DNA from: Pseudomonadota bacterium
GTDB lineage: Bacteria > Pseudomonadota > Alphaproteobacteria > Rhizobiales > Hyphomicrobiaceae
Direction of reading: 5' to 3'
Assembly: GCA_023387235.1 (NCBI GenBank)
Contig: JAEWIJ010000279.1
Coordinates: forward strand, 1 to 50,253
DNA: 50,253 nt
The notes under the pieces are model-generated. The model worked only from the letters and a program-made list of their open reading frames with translations, was not told the origin of the DNA and did not search any database. The position numbers and the translations under genes are program-made. Position 1 is the stretch's first letter, and each line of letters starts with the position of its first letter. Of this stretch, positions 10,997 to 19,708 are shown piece after piece.

Positions 10997-12124
10997 TCAG
11001 TCGAAAACGATCATCTGCCGCACGACGGCAGCATCGGCGAGCCGGTCGAAGCCCTCGTTGACCTCGTCGAGCTTGATGAGCGCGCTGCGCAGGCGGTCGA
11101 CCGGCAATTTGCGATCCTTGTAGAGCGAGATGTAGCGCGGGACGTCGCGAGCGATGACGCAACCGCCCATGTAGCTGCCCTTCACCGAGCGGCCGTCCTG
11201 CACCATCTGGTAGTGACTGATCGGGAACTGCGCCGTCGCAGGCGAGAGGCCCGCCGAGACCGTCTGGCCCCCGCGCACCGTGATCTTGTAGGCGAGCTCC
11301 ATGGCCTTGATGGTGCCGGCCATCTCGAAGGACGAATCAACACCGCCGTCCGTCGCCGCGAGAATGCGGTCGACGCAATCGGCATCGCGTGCGTTGAACG
11401 TGTCCGTGGCGCCGAGCTGACGCGCGAGCGCAAGCTTTTCGTCCGAGACGTCGACGGCGAGAACGCGTCCCGCGCCTGCGACGATCGCGCCGAGCAGGCA
11501 CGAGAGGCCGACACCGCCGAGGCCGACCACGGCAACCGTCTCGCCGGGTTTCACATCCGCCGTGTTCACCGCTGCGCCAACGCCGGTCACGACGGCGCAA
11601 CCGAACAGCGCGGCATCGTGCATCGGCACGTCCGACGGAATCTTCTGCACGGAGTTGCGTGGCACGACCGCGTACTCGGCGAAGCAGGAGAGGCCGGAGT
11701 TGTGCGCGATGGATTGGCCATTGAGGCTCAGGCGACGTCCGCCGGTCGCGAGGTCGCCCTTCTGGCGCGCGGCATTGAAGGTCGTGCAAAGGAATGGACG
11801 CTGCGAGATGCACTGGCGGCAGTGTCCGCAGCTCGGTGCGAAGATGAAGACGACGGCGTCGCCCGGCTTGACGTCAGTCACGCCGGCGCCGACCTCCGCG
11901 ACAACGCCCGCGCCCTCGTGACCGACCACCATCGGCAGGGGGCGCGGCCTGACACCTTCGATCGTCGAAAGATCCGAGTGGCAGAGCCCTGCCGCCTTGA
12001 CCTGGACCAGCACCTCGCCGGCGCGCGGCCCCTCGAGGTCGAGCGTCTCGATCTTGAGCGGCTGGCTCTTGGCGTACGGACGGGGCAGGCCCTGCTCGTA
12101 CAGCACGGCACCTCGGATTTTCAT
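10997..12124 (-). CDS. Zinc-dependent alcohol dehydrogenase
   Basis: A 375-residue medium-chain dehydrogenase/reductase. The catalytic-zinc motif CHSDLS and GHEGAGVV are present. The structural zinc lobe has all four cysteines, C-x2-C-x2-C-x7-C, around SCGHCRQC. The NAD-binding Rossmann motif is VVGLGGVGLS, followed by VDVSDEKL, whose Asp suggests NAD preference. It resembles class III-like or aryl-alcohol dehydrogenases. The gene downstream of the MBL-fold gene on the same strand could form one transcript with it. Substrate cannot be assigned. Confidence 0.92.
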   Translation of the reverse strand: MKIRGAVLYEQGLPRPYAKSQPLKIETLDLEGPRAGEVLVQVKAAGLCHSDLSTIEGVRPRPLPMVVGHEGAGVVAEVGAGVTDVKPGDAVVFIFAPSCGHCRQCISQRPFLCTTFNAARQKGDLATGGRRLSLNGQSIAHNSGLSCFAEYAVVPRNSVQKIPSDVPMHDAALFGCAVVTGVGAAVNTADVKPGETVAVVGLGGVGLSCLLGAIVAGAGRVLAVDVSDEKLALARQLGATDTFNARDADCVDRILAATDGGVDSSFEMAGTIKAMELAYKITVRGGQTVSAGLSPATAQFPISHYQMVQDGRSVKGSYMGGCVIARDVPRYISLYKDRKLPVDRLRSALIKLDEVNEGFDRLADAAVVRQMIVFD

Positions 12125-12216
12125 GGTTCGCTGATCCTCCCGATTTTGGCTTGGACGACGTTAGCCCACCCGGCGCGTCTCAGCGAGTGGCGCCACGGCA
12201 GTGCGGCGATGCGTCG

Positions 12217-13284
12217 TCAAATCTCCACTACGTCACCGGGCTCGGCAGCGCGGAACCGCTCCGCCGCGATCTTGTCCGCCGCGAGCGCTTCGGCGAGGGC
12301 CAGCGGCGGGGCATCACGTGGCTCCGTCGTGAGCTGGAATGTCCCCCAGTGATGGCCGAGTGCCTGCTCGGCCCCGCAGAGCTGGAAGGCCTTGACCGCG
12401 TCGTCGGGATTCATGTGCTGATGTTTCATGAACCAGCGCGGCTCGTAGGCGCCGATGGGCAGCAAAGCTAAGCGGATCTTCGGATGGCGCGCGCCGACGT
12501 GGCGGAACGTGCGTCCATCGCCGAGCCCGCTGTCGCCGACGGCATAGATGCGGCCGGCCGGGGTCTCGATCACGAAGCTCGCCCAGAGGGCGTGCCGGCG
12601 ATCGCGGGCGCCACGTGCCGACCAGTGCTGCGTCGGCTCGGTGTGCACGATGATGCCATTTCCGAGGTCCGTTCGATCGCCCCAGTCGACCGTGGTTGCT
12701 GCGATGTCGGGAGCGCCCTTGCGCATGATCGTGTCGTTGCCGAGCGGCGTGATCACGCGCGGCCGGTCGCGCGCCCACAGCCGCGCCAGCGTCGCCAGGT
12801 CGAGATGGTCGTAGTGGTTGTGTGTGACGAGTACGGCATCAATCTTCGGCAGATCATCGAAGCCGACCCCCGGCGCCGAGCAGCGCATGGGACCCCACCA
12901 GGAGAACGGGCTCGCGCGCTCCGACCAGTGCGGATCGACCAGCATGTTGAGACCGCCCGCCTGGATGAGCCAGCTCGCGTGCCCGACGAACGTGATGCGC
13001 GCCCGCGCTCCGCTCACTGATGCCGGCGGTTTCTCCGCGACGCGGCTCTCGACCTTCGAGGGCCACTTCTCCCACTTCTCCATGAAGTAGAGCTGGGCGA
13101 CGCGATGGACGCCCTTCGGCTGCTGTCCGCCGGGATTGAAGAAGAACGTGCCGTCGAAGTGATCGCTCACCGGCCCCTGATAGTAGGCGTTGGCGCGATC
13201 GGTGCCGAGCGTGGCATAGCCGCCGGCGCCGAGAATGCCGGTTGCCGAAAGCATTTTGATGAGCCGCCGGCGTGTAGGACGCAT
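12217..13284 (-). CDS. MBL-fold metallo-hydrolase, NAPE-PLD/UlaG-like, possible Tat signal
   Basis: A 355-residue metallo-beta-lactamase-fold protein. The metal-binding motif THNHYDHLD lies mid-protein, preceded by GHASWLIQAGGLNMLVDPHW. Later histidines occur in EPTQHWSARG and in the C-terminal LGHHWGTFQL. The ATG at 13284 gives an N-terminus with RRRLIKMLSATGILGAGG, which resembles a twin-arginine export signal. Upstream in-frame ATGs at 13374 and 13371 are possible but would bury this signal. Related proteins hydrolyse phosphodiesters or lactones; no substrate is implied. It diverges from the ThDP enzyme across about 150 bases. Confidence 0.85.
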   Translation of the reverse strand: MRPTRRRLIKMLSATGILGAGGYATLGTDRANAYYQGPVSDHFDGTFFFNPGGQQPKGVHRVAQLYFMEKWEKWPSKVESRVAEKPPASVSGARARITFVGHASWLIQAGGLNMLVDPHWSERASPFSWWGPMRCSAPGVGFDDLPKIDAVLVTHNHYDHLDLATLARLWARDRPRVITPLGNDTIMRKGAPDIAATTVDWGDRTDLGNGIIVHTEPTQHWSARGARDRRHALWASFVIETPAGRIYAVGDSGLGDGRTFRHVGARHPKIRLALLPIGAYEPRWFMKHQHMNPDDAVKAFQLCGAEQALGHHWGTFQLTTEPRDAPPLALAEALAADKIAAERFRAAEPGDVVEI

Positions 13285-13436
13285 GATTTTCCTCGTACTG
13301 CCGACGCTCCGCGGCGCGGCCTGCGCAGCGTGCATGGCTCGACGATTGTATCGCCAGCGCTGGTAGCGCATCATGAGTCCGGACACAATCACTCGGCCTT
13401 TCAAAACTCCGCGATACCGGGGAAGGAAATACCTCG

Positions 13437-15107
13437 ATGGCAAAGAACCAGATCACCGGCCGCTCGGCCTTCCTCGCCGTGCTCAAGGACGAAGGCGTCA
13501 CGCATCTTTTCGGCAATCCGGGCACGACCGAGCTGCCGATCATGCACGCGCTCGCCGAGCATCCGGACCTGACCTACGTCATGGCCATGCAGGAGAGCCT
13601 CGTCGTCGCCATGGCCGATGGCTTCTCGCGCGCGTCGGGCCAGCTCACGGCGTGCAACGTGCATGTCGCGCCCGGCCTCGGCAATGCGCTCGGCTCGCTC
13701 TACAACGCGAAGTTCACCGGCACGCCGATCATTCTCACCGCCGGCCAGCAGGAGCAGGGCCACGGTCTCACCGAGCCGCTGCTCTACGATAATCTCGTTC
13801 CCATGGCGGAGCCGCTCGTCAAATGGGCGATCGAGGTCACGCGCCTCGAGGATCTGCCGCGCATCATGCGCCGCGCCGCCAAGGTTGCCATGACGCCGCC
13901 GACCGGCCCGGTGTTCATCTCGCTGCCCGGCGATATCCTCAACATGGAGGGCGGCATCGATCTCGGCTCCTCCACGCGCGTCGACAGCCGCGTCCGTCCG
14001 TCCGACGAGTTGCTGGATGTGCTCGCCGCGCGCATTCTCAAGGCCGAGCGGCCCATCATCATCGTCGGCGACGAGCTCGTGAAGAGCGATGCGCTCAAGG
14101 AAGCCGCCGCCTTCGCCGAAGCGTTCGGCTGTCCGGTGCTTCAGCAGAGCGTTGCTTACGGCGCGCACTTCCTCTCCGAGCATCCCTGCTACATCGGTGG
14201 TCTCAATCGCGAGCAGCCTGATGTCCGCGCCGCGCTGGCGCCCTACGACCTCATGATCGCCCTCGGCGCCGATCCGATCCGCATGTCCGTGTGGAGCGAA
14301 ATCGATCCCATGCCGCCTGAGCTTTCCATGATCCAGATCGGTCTCAACGACTGGGATCTCGCGAAGAACTACTCGGCCGAGATGGCCATCCGCGCCGATG
14401 TGCGCGAGACGCTGCGCGCGCTGACGCCCGTGCTCGTGAAGAAGGGTGGCAAGGCTCTCAAGGATCGCGCCGAGAAGTCACTCGCTGCGCTCAAGGAGAA
14501 TAACTGGACGGCCAAGCGCAAGAAGCTCGTCGCGACGATCGACGGGAAGGCGCCGGTCGCCGGTAAGCCGATCAACCCGGACTTCATGACGCTGCGGATC
14601 GTCGAGTCGATCCCGAAGGATGCCGTCGTCGTCAACGAGTCGCTCACGAGCGGCCGCCTGCTGAACAGCCTGCTCGCCTATCGTGACCGTTATAGCTATC
14701 ACGGCCTTGCTTCCGGCGGCATCGGCTGGAGCGTGCCCGCCTCGGTCGGCATCTCTATGGCACAGAAGGATCGCCCGGTCGTCTGCATCGTCGGCGACGG
14801 CTCGGCGATGTACTCGATCCAGGCGCTGTGGACCGCGGCGCATCACAAGCTGCCGATCACGTACGTCATCTGCAACAACGGCGGCTATCGCATCATCAAG
14901 CAGCGCTTGAAGCTCTTCCACGGCAACGAGCAGTTCGTCGGCATGGATTTCGTCGAGCCGGCGGTGGACTTCACGGCGCTGGCGAAATCCATGGGCCTCG
15001 AGGCGCACCGTATCACGGACCCCGCAGCCCTCGAGCCGGCGCTCCGCAAGGCGACCTCGACGCCCGGTGCCAAGCTCCTCGAGGTCGTGGTGGAGGGGCA
15101 TGTGTAG
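13437..15107 (+). CDS. Thiamine diphosphate-dependent enzyme, benzoylformate decarboxylase-like
   Basis: A 556-residue member of the acetolactate synthase/benzoylformate decarboxylase superfamily. The N-terminal Pyr domain has FGNPGTTELPIMHAL and the activating Glu in MAMQESLVVAMADG. The middle domain is a standard spacer. The C-terminal PP domain has GDGSAMYSIQALWTAA and CNNGGYRII, the Mg/ThDP-binding motif. NPGTTELP and AGQQEQGHG resemble benzoylformate decarboxylase more than acetolactate synthase, and there is no adjacent regulatory subunit gene. It would release CO2 from a 2-oxo acid to give an aldehyde; the nearby alcohol dehydrogenase could act on such a product, which is inference. 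Confidence 0.88.
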   Translation: MAKNQITGRSAFLAVLKDEGVTHLFGNPGTTELPIMHALAEHPDLTYVMAMQESLVVAMADGFSRASGQLTACNVHVAPGLGNALGSLYNAKFTGTPIILTAGQQEQGHGLTEPLLYDNLVPMAEPLVKWAIEVTRLEDLPRIMRRAAKVAMTPPTGPVFISLPGDILNMEGGIDLGSSTRVDSRVRPSDELLDVLAARILKAERPIIIVGDELVKSDALKEAAAFAEAFGCPVLQQSVAYGAHFLSEHPCYIGGLNREQPDVRAALAPYDLMIALGADPIRMSVWSEIDPMPPELSMIQIGLNDWDLAKNYSAEMAIRADVRETLRALTPVLVKKGGKALKDRAEKSLAALKENNWTAKRKKLVATIDGKAPVAGKPINPDFMTLRIVESIPKDAVVVNESLTSGRLLNSLLAYRDRYSYHGLASGGIGWSVPASVGISMAQKDRPVVCIVGDGSAMYSIQALWTAAHHKLPITYVICNNGGYRIIKQRLKLFHGNEQFVGMDFVEPAVDFTALAKSMGLEAHRITDPAALEPALRKATSTPGAKLLEVVVEGHV

Positions 15108-15305
15108 GCGCAGGCCTGCATTCGGGCTCGCGTTTGCACGGGATGCGGCGCCATTGAAGGGGGCGGCCGGCCGAGGCGGATCGGCCCGCCTCGTCAGGCG
15201 ATCTCCGGTCGGCGGTATTTGCGGGCGTGCTGTGTGATTGTTTCGGGTGGCTGGCGGTGCGCCAGATTGACAAGCGGCCACGGCCCCCTTAACTGAAGCC
15301 CGCCT

Positions 15306-15390
<85 letters not shown>

Positions 15391-15424
15391 AAATCGCCTA
15401 ACTTATTGGCGCGGCAAGAAACCT

Positions 15425-15461
15425 AATATTTACGGGCTGTTGGCAGGATACCTGATGCACA
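15425..15461 (+). repeat. Left subterminal repeat pair, possible integrase/Xis arm sites
   Basis: Contains aatatttacg (15425-15434) and tgatgcaca (15453-15461). Both short words recur near the right end in the same orientation (36876-36885 and 36822-36830). In each case the first word is nearer the att core. A further tgcacaaa direct repeat lies next to it. The words are short, so chance is not excluded. Confidence 0.4.
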
Positions 15462-15486
15462 AACCTGCTGCACAAAGGGCCCGCCC

Positions 15487-17121
15487 ATGGGACGTCGCCG
15501 CCTCCCAAATCCCACGCAGCGCAAGGGGTCGCTAACCTGGGAAGTTCGTTGCCGTATTAACGGCAGGATTGTCACTCGCTCTTTAGGTACACGCGACTAC
15601 GACGAGGCCCTAAAGCGGGTTCCCAAAGTCTATGGACAGCTCCTCCGAGAGCACGACCAAGCGAACATCCCCGATGACGCGACGGTCGCGCCTCCGGCGC
15701 TTGTCAGCAGTGCAGTGTCGGTGCCGTCGGCGCCAAGAATCTCGATTGAGCAGGCTTGTCAGCGATATCGCGAGTACAAGCTCGCAGATGAGCGACAGTT
15801 CAGAACAGAGTACGCCGCTGGGGGTATAGGCAACCCGATGGAGCTGGCGGCCTCCTACGAGGTGCGATTGCGGGGCGCGTTGGAGCGAGCCCGCGCCCAA
15901 GCCATTGTGCACGATTTTTCTTACCAGCGTTGGTTTCTAACCTGGCTTTCCAAGAAGGGGATTGGAGAGGTTGACGATTTTGAAGGTGCTCAAATGGCCC
16001 TGGCCCGCACCCTCGTCGCAACCTATCGTGAGATCCTTGAGAACGACGCCTGCCTGTCGCCAACCCCTCTTGTGCAGGAAGCAGCCCCCAAGCCCAGCAA
16101 AAGCACTGTTCCCTCCCCGCTGAACCTGGTCGAGGACTTCATCTCGGAACGCGGCGATCGCATGACGGCGGCTGTCGCAGCTGACCATCGCGCCGTGGTC
16201 CGCGACCTGTGCTTGGTTGCTGGAAACAAGTCGGCATCCCAGTACACGAGAGACGACGCTCGTAAGTTCAAGGAAGTGCTGCTCGCCCTGCCAGCAAATT
16301 GGATGAAGCGCAAAGGGCTCCGCGAACTCAAAATTGTTGACGCCGCCCGGAAAGCGAAAGAGCAGGCGTTACCGCGCCAGAGCGCTAAAACGATACAGCT
16401 GAAGCGCGCTATGCTCAATCGGATCTTCGAGTACGCGAAGGCAAACTACGACGGGGCGGTAAATCCATTTGAGGACAAGGGAGCCTGGGTGGTGGCGGAT
16501 GCGTCTGCCGCCGATCAGAAGGATGCCTTTACCGACGCCGAGCTAAGCACTCTTCTCGCATCAGATCTGCCTGGAGAACTTCACTGGCTCACTTGGCTCT
16601 CTCTATGCACCGGAGCGCGCCTCAATGAACTTTGTCAGCTCACGACGGAGCATGTCCGGTTGACAGGGACGAAGCATATCCATTTCGGACCAGATCTTCG
16701 TTTAAAGACCGCGCGGCGCACCGGATCAAGCATTCGATCCGTACCCATGCATCCAAAGCTCGAGTCTCTCTGCTTCGTCGAGTTCGTGAAGTCCTGTGAG
16801 AGTAACGGTGCTAAGCGACTTTTCCCAGAACTGGTTATGCACAGATCTGGCCGATACTCAGACGCGCCCTCGAAGGCTTTTCGACGACATTTGATCGCGC
16901 TGGGCATCAAGCGCTCAGGGCTATCATTTCATAGCCTCCGCCATACGTTTGCTGCGGAATTCAAACGCGTTGCTCCTCAGGAGGTGGAGACGCGAGAGCG
17001 TCTCTTGGGGCATCACGTGCCTGGAGTCGCCGGCCGTTACGGGAGTAGCTATGTGTCAGAGGCCAATGATTTGGTACTTTTGTTGGAGAGAGCGAAAGTC
17101 ATTGCTCGCCTTCAATTTTAG
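15487..17121 (+). CDS. Tyrosine site-specific integrase of the island
   Basis: A 544-residue phage-type tyrosine recombinase. The N-terminus (MGRRRLPNPTQRKGSLTWEV then NGRIVTRSLGTRDYDEA) is an arm-binding-like domain, followed by a long SAM-like helical domain. Catalytic residues are visible: Arg378 in CTGARLNEL, Lys about 407, HSLRH with His482 and Arg485, LLGHH (His509), and Tyr518 in GRYGSSY. Its position just inside attL and its direction identify it as the island's own integrase. It is longer than the roughly 400-residue norm. Its stop codon falls in a tRNA-Leu-like fragment on the opposite strand. Confidence 0.95.
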   Translation: MGRRRLPNPTQRKGSLTWEVRCRINGRIVTRSLGTRDYDEALKRVPKVYGQLLREHDQANIPDDATVAPPALVSSAVSVPSAPRISIEQACQRYREYKLADERQFRTEYAAGGIGNPMELAASYEVRLRGALERARAQAIVHDFSYQRWFLTWLSKKGIGEVDDFEGAQMALARTLVATYREILENDACLSPTPLVQEAAPKPSKSTVPSPLNLVEDFISERGDRMTAAVAADHRAVVRDLCLVAGNKSASQYTRDDARKFKEVLLALPANWMKRKGLRELKIVDAARKAKEQALPRQSAKTIQLKRAMLNRIFEYAKANYDGAVNPFEDKGAWVVADASAADQKDAFTDAELSTLLASDLPGELHWLTWLSLCTGARLNELCQLTTEHVRLTGTKHIHFGPDLRLKTARRTGSSIRSVPMHPKLESLCFVEFVKSCESNGAKRLFPELVMHRSGRYSDAPSKAFRRHLIALGIKRSGLSFHSLRHTFAAEFKRVAPQEVETRERLLGHHVPGVAGRYGSSYVSEANDLVLLLERAKVIARLQF

Positions 17122-17154
17122 ACCCTGTGTGTCTACCAGTTCCACCAAGTCCGC
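17115..17154 (-). pseudogene. 5'-half tRNA-Leu fragment (candidate, anticodon UAA-like)
   Basis: On the minus strand the sequence starts GCGGACT TG GTGGAACTGGTAGACAC. This is the acceptor 5' strand and D arm of a bacterial tRNA-Leu (compare GCGGAATTGGTAGACGC in the intact gene at 15306). It continues ACAGGG then TCTAAAA, a loop that would read UAA. The 3' side of the anticodon stem, the variable arm and the T arm are missing. The integrase stop codon lies inside it. It is therefore a fragment rather than a functional tRNA. Confidence 0.6.
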
Positions 17155-17296
17155 CAGATGAGCTAACCTATTTGATTCAGTGCACTATTTGTCGCGTTGT
17201 GTTCTTTCCCCATGAGCTTGCGGTTCGGTTAGGGACAAGCCGGGGACACAAGTCACGTCGTCCATCGGCCAATGGCCTATAGATCGTCAGACCGAT

Positions 17297-17738
17297 TTAG
17301 CAAATCGGGCACTTGATCGACGCCTCGCAGTAACGAGCTACGATGGCCTTCATGTCGCGCTGATTCCGCGTCTTGCCCACGGCGAGCTCGGCCACGAGGC
17401 AGTCTGAACCTTGGTCTAGGCGCTCTGTAGTCGTCCTTATGGCTGTCATGAACGGCGTCTCTAGATTGTCCGAGCTGCCGATCACGAACTGGCGTTACGA
17501 GCGGACTTCGACTACGACGATGTGTGGCGGCAATGCTTTGAGACTGAGAGTTAGGTCTAGTCGATTGATATTTTTCACGAAACGCAAGCTCGCCTTGCGA
17601 TGTCCGTCAGGGGCGTCTTCGAAGGCTTGACGCCCGCAGCTGGATTGTCAGATCGAGGGCTTCATAACCTCGCCGGAACACTTGCCAAATCTCGGTGCGC
17701 TCGCCAAGCATAGGTCCATTGTGATGGGGACTGCTCAT
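17297..17738 (-). pseudogene. Decayed gene of unknown family, divergent from zorA
   Basis: Three reading-frame pieces on the minus strand join into one coding-like protein of about 145 residues. Piece one starts at the ATG at 17738 (MSSPHHNGPMLGERTEIWQV) and must shift frame near 17617. Piece two includes ASLRFVKNINRLDLTLSL and LPPHIVVVEVRS and meets an in-frame TAA at 17495-17497. Piece three continues RQFVIGSSDNLETPFMTAIR to the stop at 17297. I recognise no family. Its start overlaps the zorA ATG on the opposite strand. Together with the tRNA-like fragment it fills the roughly 615-base gap between the integrase and zorA; I see no other gene there. Confidence 0.5.
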
Positions 17739-19689
17739 GCTTGGGTTAGCTTTGTCGCTGGTGCGACTGTCAATTTTTTGGGCAATTGTTTTCGCAGCGG
17801 TTTTGGGAGCGTGGCTCGCATTCCCATGGATTGATGTTGGGTTGGTATCGTCCACGATATCGAATGCCTACAGAGCGCCGGATGAGATCAGCCGACCGGA
17901 ATTCGCCTATGCCCTGGCGGGTCTGCTTGGTGCTATCGCTTTGGGATTGATGATTGCATTCTTTGTGCTGCATGTTGCGCCGATCTGCATATCCCTTGGG
18001 CGAGCTAGGCGCGTCGTTCACGCCTCTAAGGAAAGTAACTTCGGACTTGGCGAACAGCGACGTGCCTTTGCAGAACACTTCAATGACGTTCGCCAGAAGC
18101 TGCACCAAAATCAGCTCATTGGTCATGCATGGAGCAAGTTCGAAGAAGCTCTGTTCGATACAGATAGTGAGCATGCAATCCGCAGCACAGTACGGCCCCA
18201 GACCTTCTTCAATTCCGGTGTCGCGCGGGATCGTTCAACTGCCCTCAAGATGATGAATGCCGTGCCGGGCTACTTTGTCGGCATCGGACTGCTTCTGACG
18301 TTCATCGGTCTCGTGTTTGCCTTGCACAAGGCAGGTAAGGCGGTCGATGCCGGCGACGCCAAGCAAATGACCACTGCGATGGGCGATCTGCTAAAGATCG
18401 CCACCTTCAAGTTTTCTACTTCGATTGCTGGACTCGCCGCCTCGATCGTCCTGTCGTTGGTATTTCGTTGGTACTTCATTCTCATCGAGAAGTCTTTTGA
18501 TCGCTTCAGCGAGGAGCTCGAAAGCGGCCTCTTGTATGCGGCGCCACAATCCATCTCAATGGAGATGAGCCGAACTCTTCAGGATCAATTGACCCAGCTG
18601 AAGGACATCACGCAGGGCGACTTCTTCGCTCGCATGGGATCGGAAATCGAGCGACCACTGAAAGCAGCCATCAGCGAAGCGATGCAGCCTGTCACCGACA
18701 GGATCGGCACTGCGGTTGGCAGCATGACATCGACGAGCCAGAAGGGCATCGAGGAGATGGTGGCGTCGTTTGCCGAGTCGCTTCGCAGTGGCGCCGGCAC
18801 TGAGATGCGGGAGCTCGCCACAACGCTCAAGCAGCTGCAGATGTCGATTACCGAGATGCAGGGAGGGTTGCGTGGCAGCGGCGACGATTTCTCGATCAAG
18901 CTGTCAGAGGCGGCAAGCAACCTGAGCCGCATGGTCGAGCGCGCCGGTCAATCGTTCGAGGAGAACTCACGCGAGAGCCAGGGGGCTCTTTCCCAGGTCG
19001 TGGAGGACCTGCGGTTGACTATGGAGCGTGCTAACTCGGACATGGACAAGACACTCAGCTCAGCGGCCGATCGTGCGGCGGGGACGCTAGGGAGAGAAGT
19101 GAACGCAGCCATTGGCGCGCTTAGCGAGCCAATCGGGCAGATCAGTCGGCATTTTCTCGATCTCGCGTCTTCCATGCGGGCCATCGAGCAGGCGATGCAG
19201 AGTCAAAAGGTGGCGCTCGAGGCTACGTCCGTGGAAGCGAGAAGAACCGCAGATGCCTTTGGAGAAAGCGCGACGAGCGTCCGCGCTGCAACCACTCCGC
19301 TGATCACCATCGGTGACCGATTCTCTGGCGCCACCGAGAAGCTCGCGACGAGCGTCGAAGGAACGTTGGAGAGCCTCAGGACGACAAAGGAGCAGGTCGC
19401 GGCACTGGCACATGGCCTCGGTGCTGCAAACGATACGACCAAGGCATTCTGGAGCAGCTTCGCGTCGAAGTTCGACGAGGTGGACACGGCGTTGGGGAGA
19501 GCAGTCGAAGCCTTATCTCAATCAACGTCCAATCAGCACGACAGGCTGGAAGAGCATGTACAAAGCGTGGATCGGGGGCTGGCGCACGCGGTCACCACGC
19601 TGTCCGGTGCGCTCACCAGTTTGGAGGAAAGTGCGAGCTCGATAGCCGACAGCATGGAAGTTGCGAGGGGCAGGGTGACGGCGAGTTAG
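17737..19689 (+). CDS. zorA: Zorya anti-phage protein ZorA (MotA/ExbB-like motor channel with long tail)
   Basis: A 650-residue inner-membrane protein. Hydrophobic segments lie at about residues 8-28, 57-83, 178-197 and 226-250, the MotA/TolQ/ExbB arrangement. The TM3 region VPGYFVGIGLLLTFIGLVFA and TM4 region FSTSIAGLAASIVLSLVF carry the family's small-residue pattern. From about 270 to the end is a long polar helical tail rich in Ser, Thr, Glu and Ala. In Zorya this tail extends into the cytoplasm and is thought to signal phage infection. The ATG at 17737 has a GGGGA site six bases upstream. It is the first gene of a tight operon with zorB, zorC and zorD, which makes the assignment firm. 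Confidence 0.92.
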   Translation: MLGLALSLVRLSIFWAIVFAAVLGAWLAFPWIDVGLVSSTISNAYRAPDEISRPEFAYALAGLLGAIALGLMIAFFVLHVAPICISLGRARRVVHASKESNFGLGEQRRAFAEHFNDVRQKLHQNQLIGHAWSKFEEALFDTDSEHAIRSTVRPQTFFNSGVARDRSTALKMMNAVPGYFVGIGLLLTFIGLVFALHKAGKAVDAGDAKQMTTAMGDLLKIATFKFSTSIAGLAASIVLSLVFRWYFILIEKSFDRFSEELESGLLYAAPQSISMEMSRTLQDQLTQLKDITQGDFFARMGSEIERPLKAAISEAMQPVTDRIGTAVGSMTSTSQKGIEEMVASFAESLRSGAGTEMRELATTLKQLQMSITEMQGGLRGSGDDFSIKLSEAASNLSRMVERAGQSFEENSRESQGALSQVVEDLRLTMERANSDMDKTLSSAADRAAGTLGREVNAAIGALSEPIGQISRHFLDLASSMRAIEQAMQSQKVALEATSVEARRTADAFGESATSVRAATTPLITIGDRFSGATEKLATSVEGTLESLRTTKEQVAALAHGLGAANDTTKAFWSSFASKFDEVDTALGRAVEALSQSTSNQHDRLEEHVQSVDRGLAHAVTTLSGALTSLEESASSIADSMEVARGRVTAS

Positions 19690-19708
19690 CGACTGAGAGG
19701 CTCAGTGG

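Noticed and set aside
10655..12352. 565-codon plus-strand frame across the alcohol dehydrogenase
   Set aside because: The minus strand encodes a complete dehydrogenase with zinc and NAD motifs; the plus frame has no recognisable domain and strongly biased composition.
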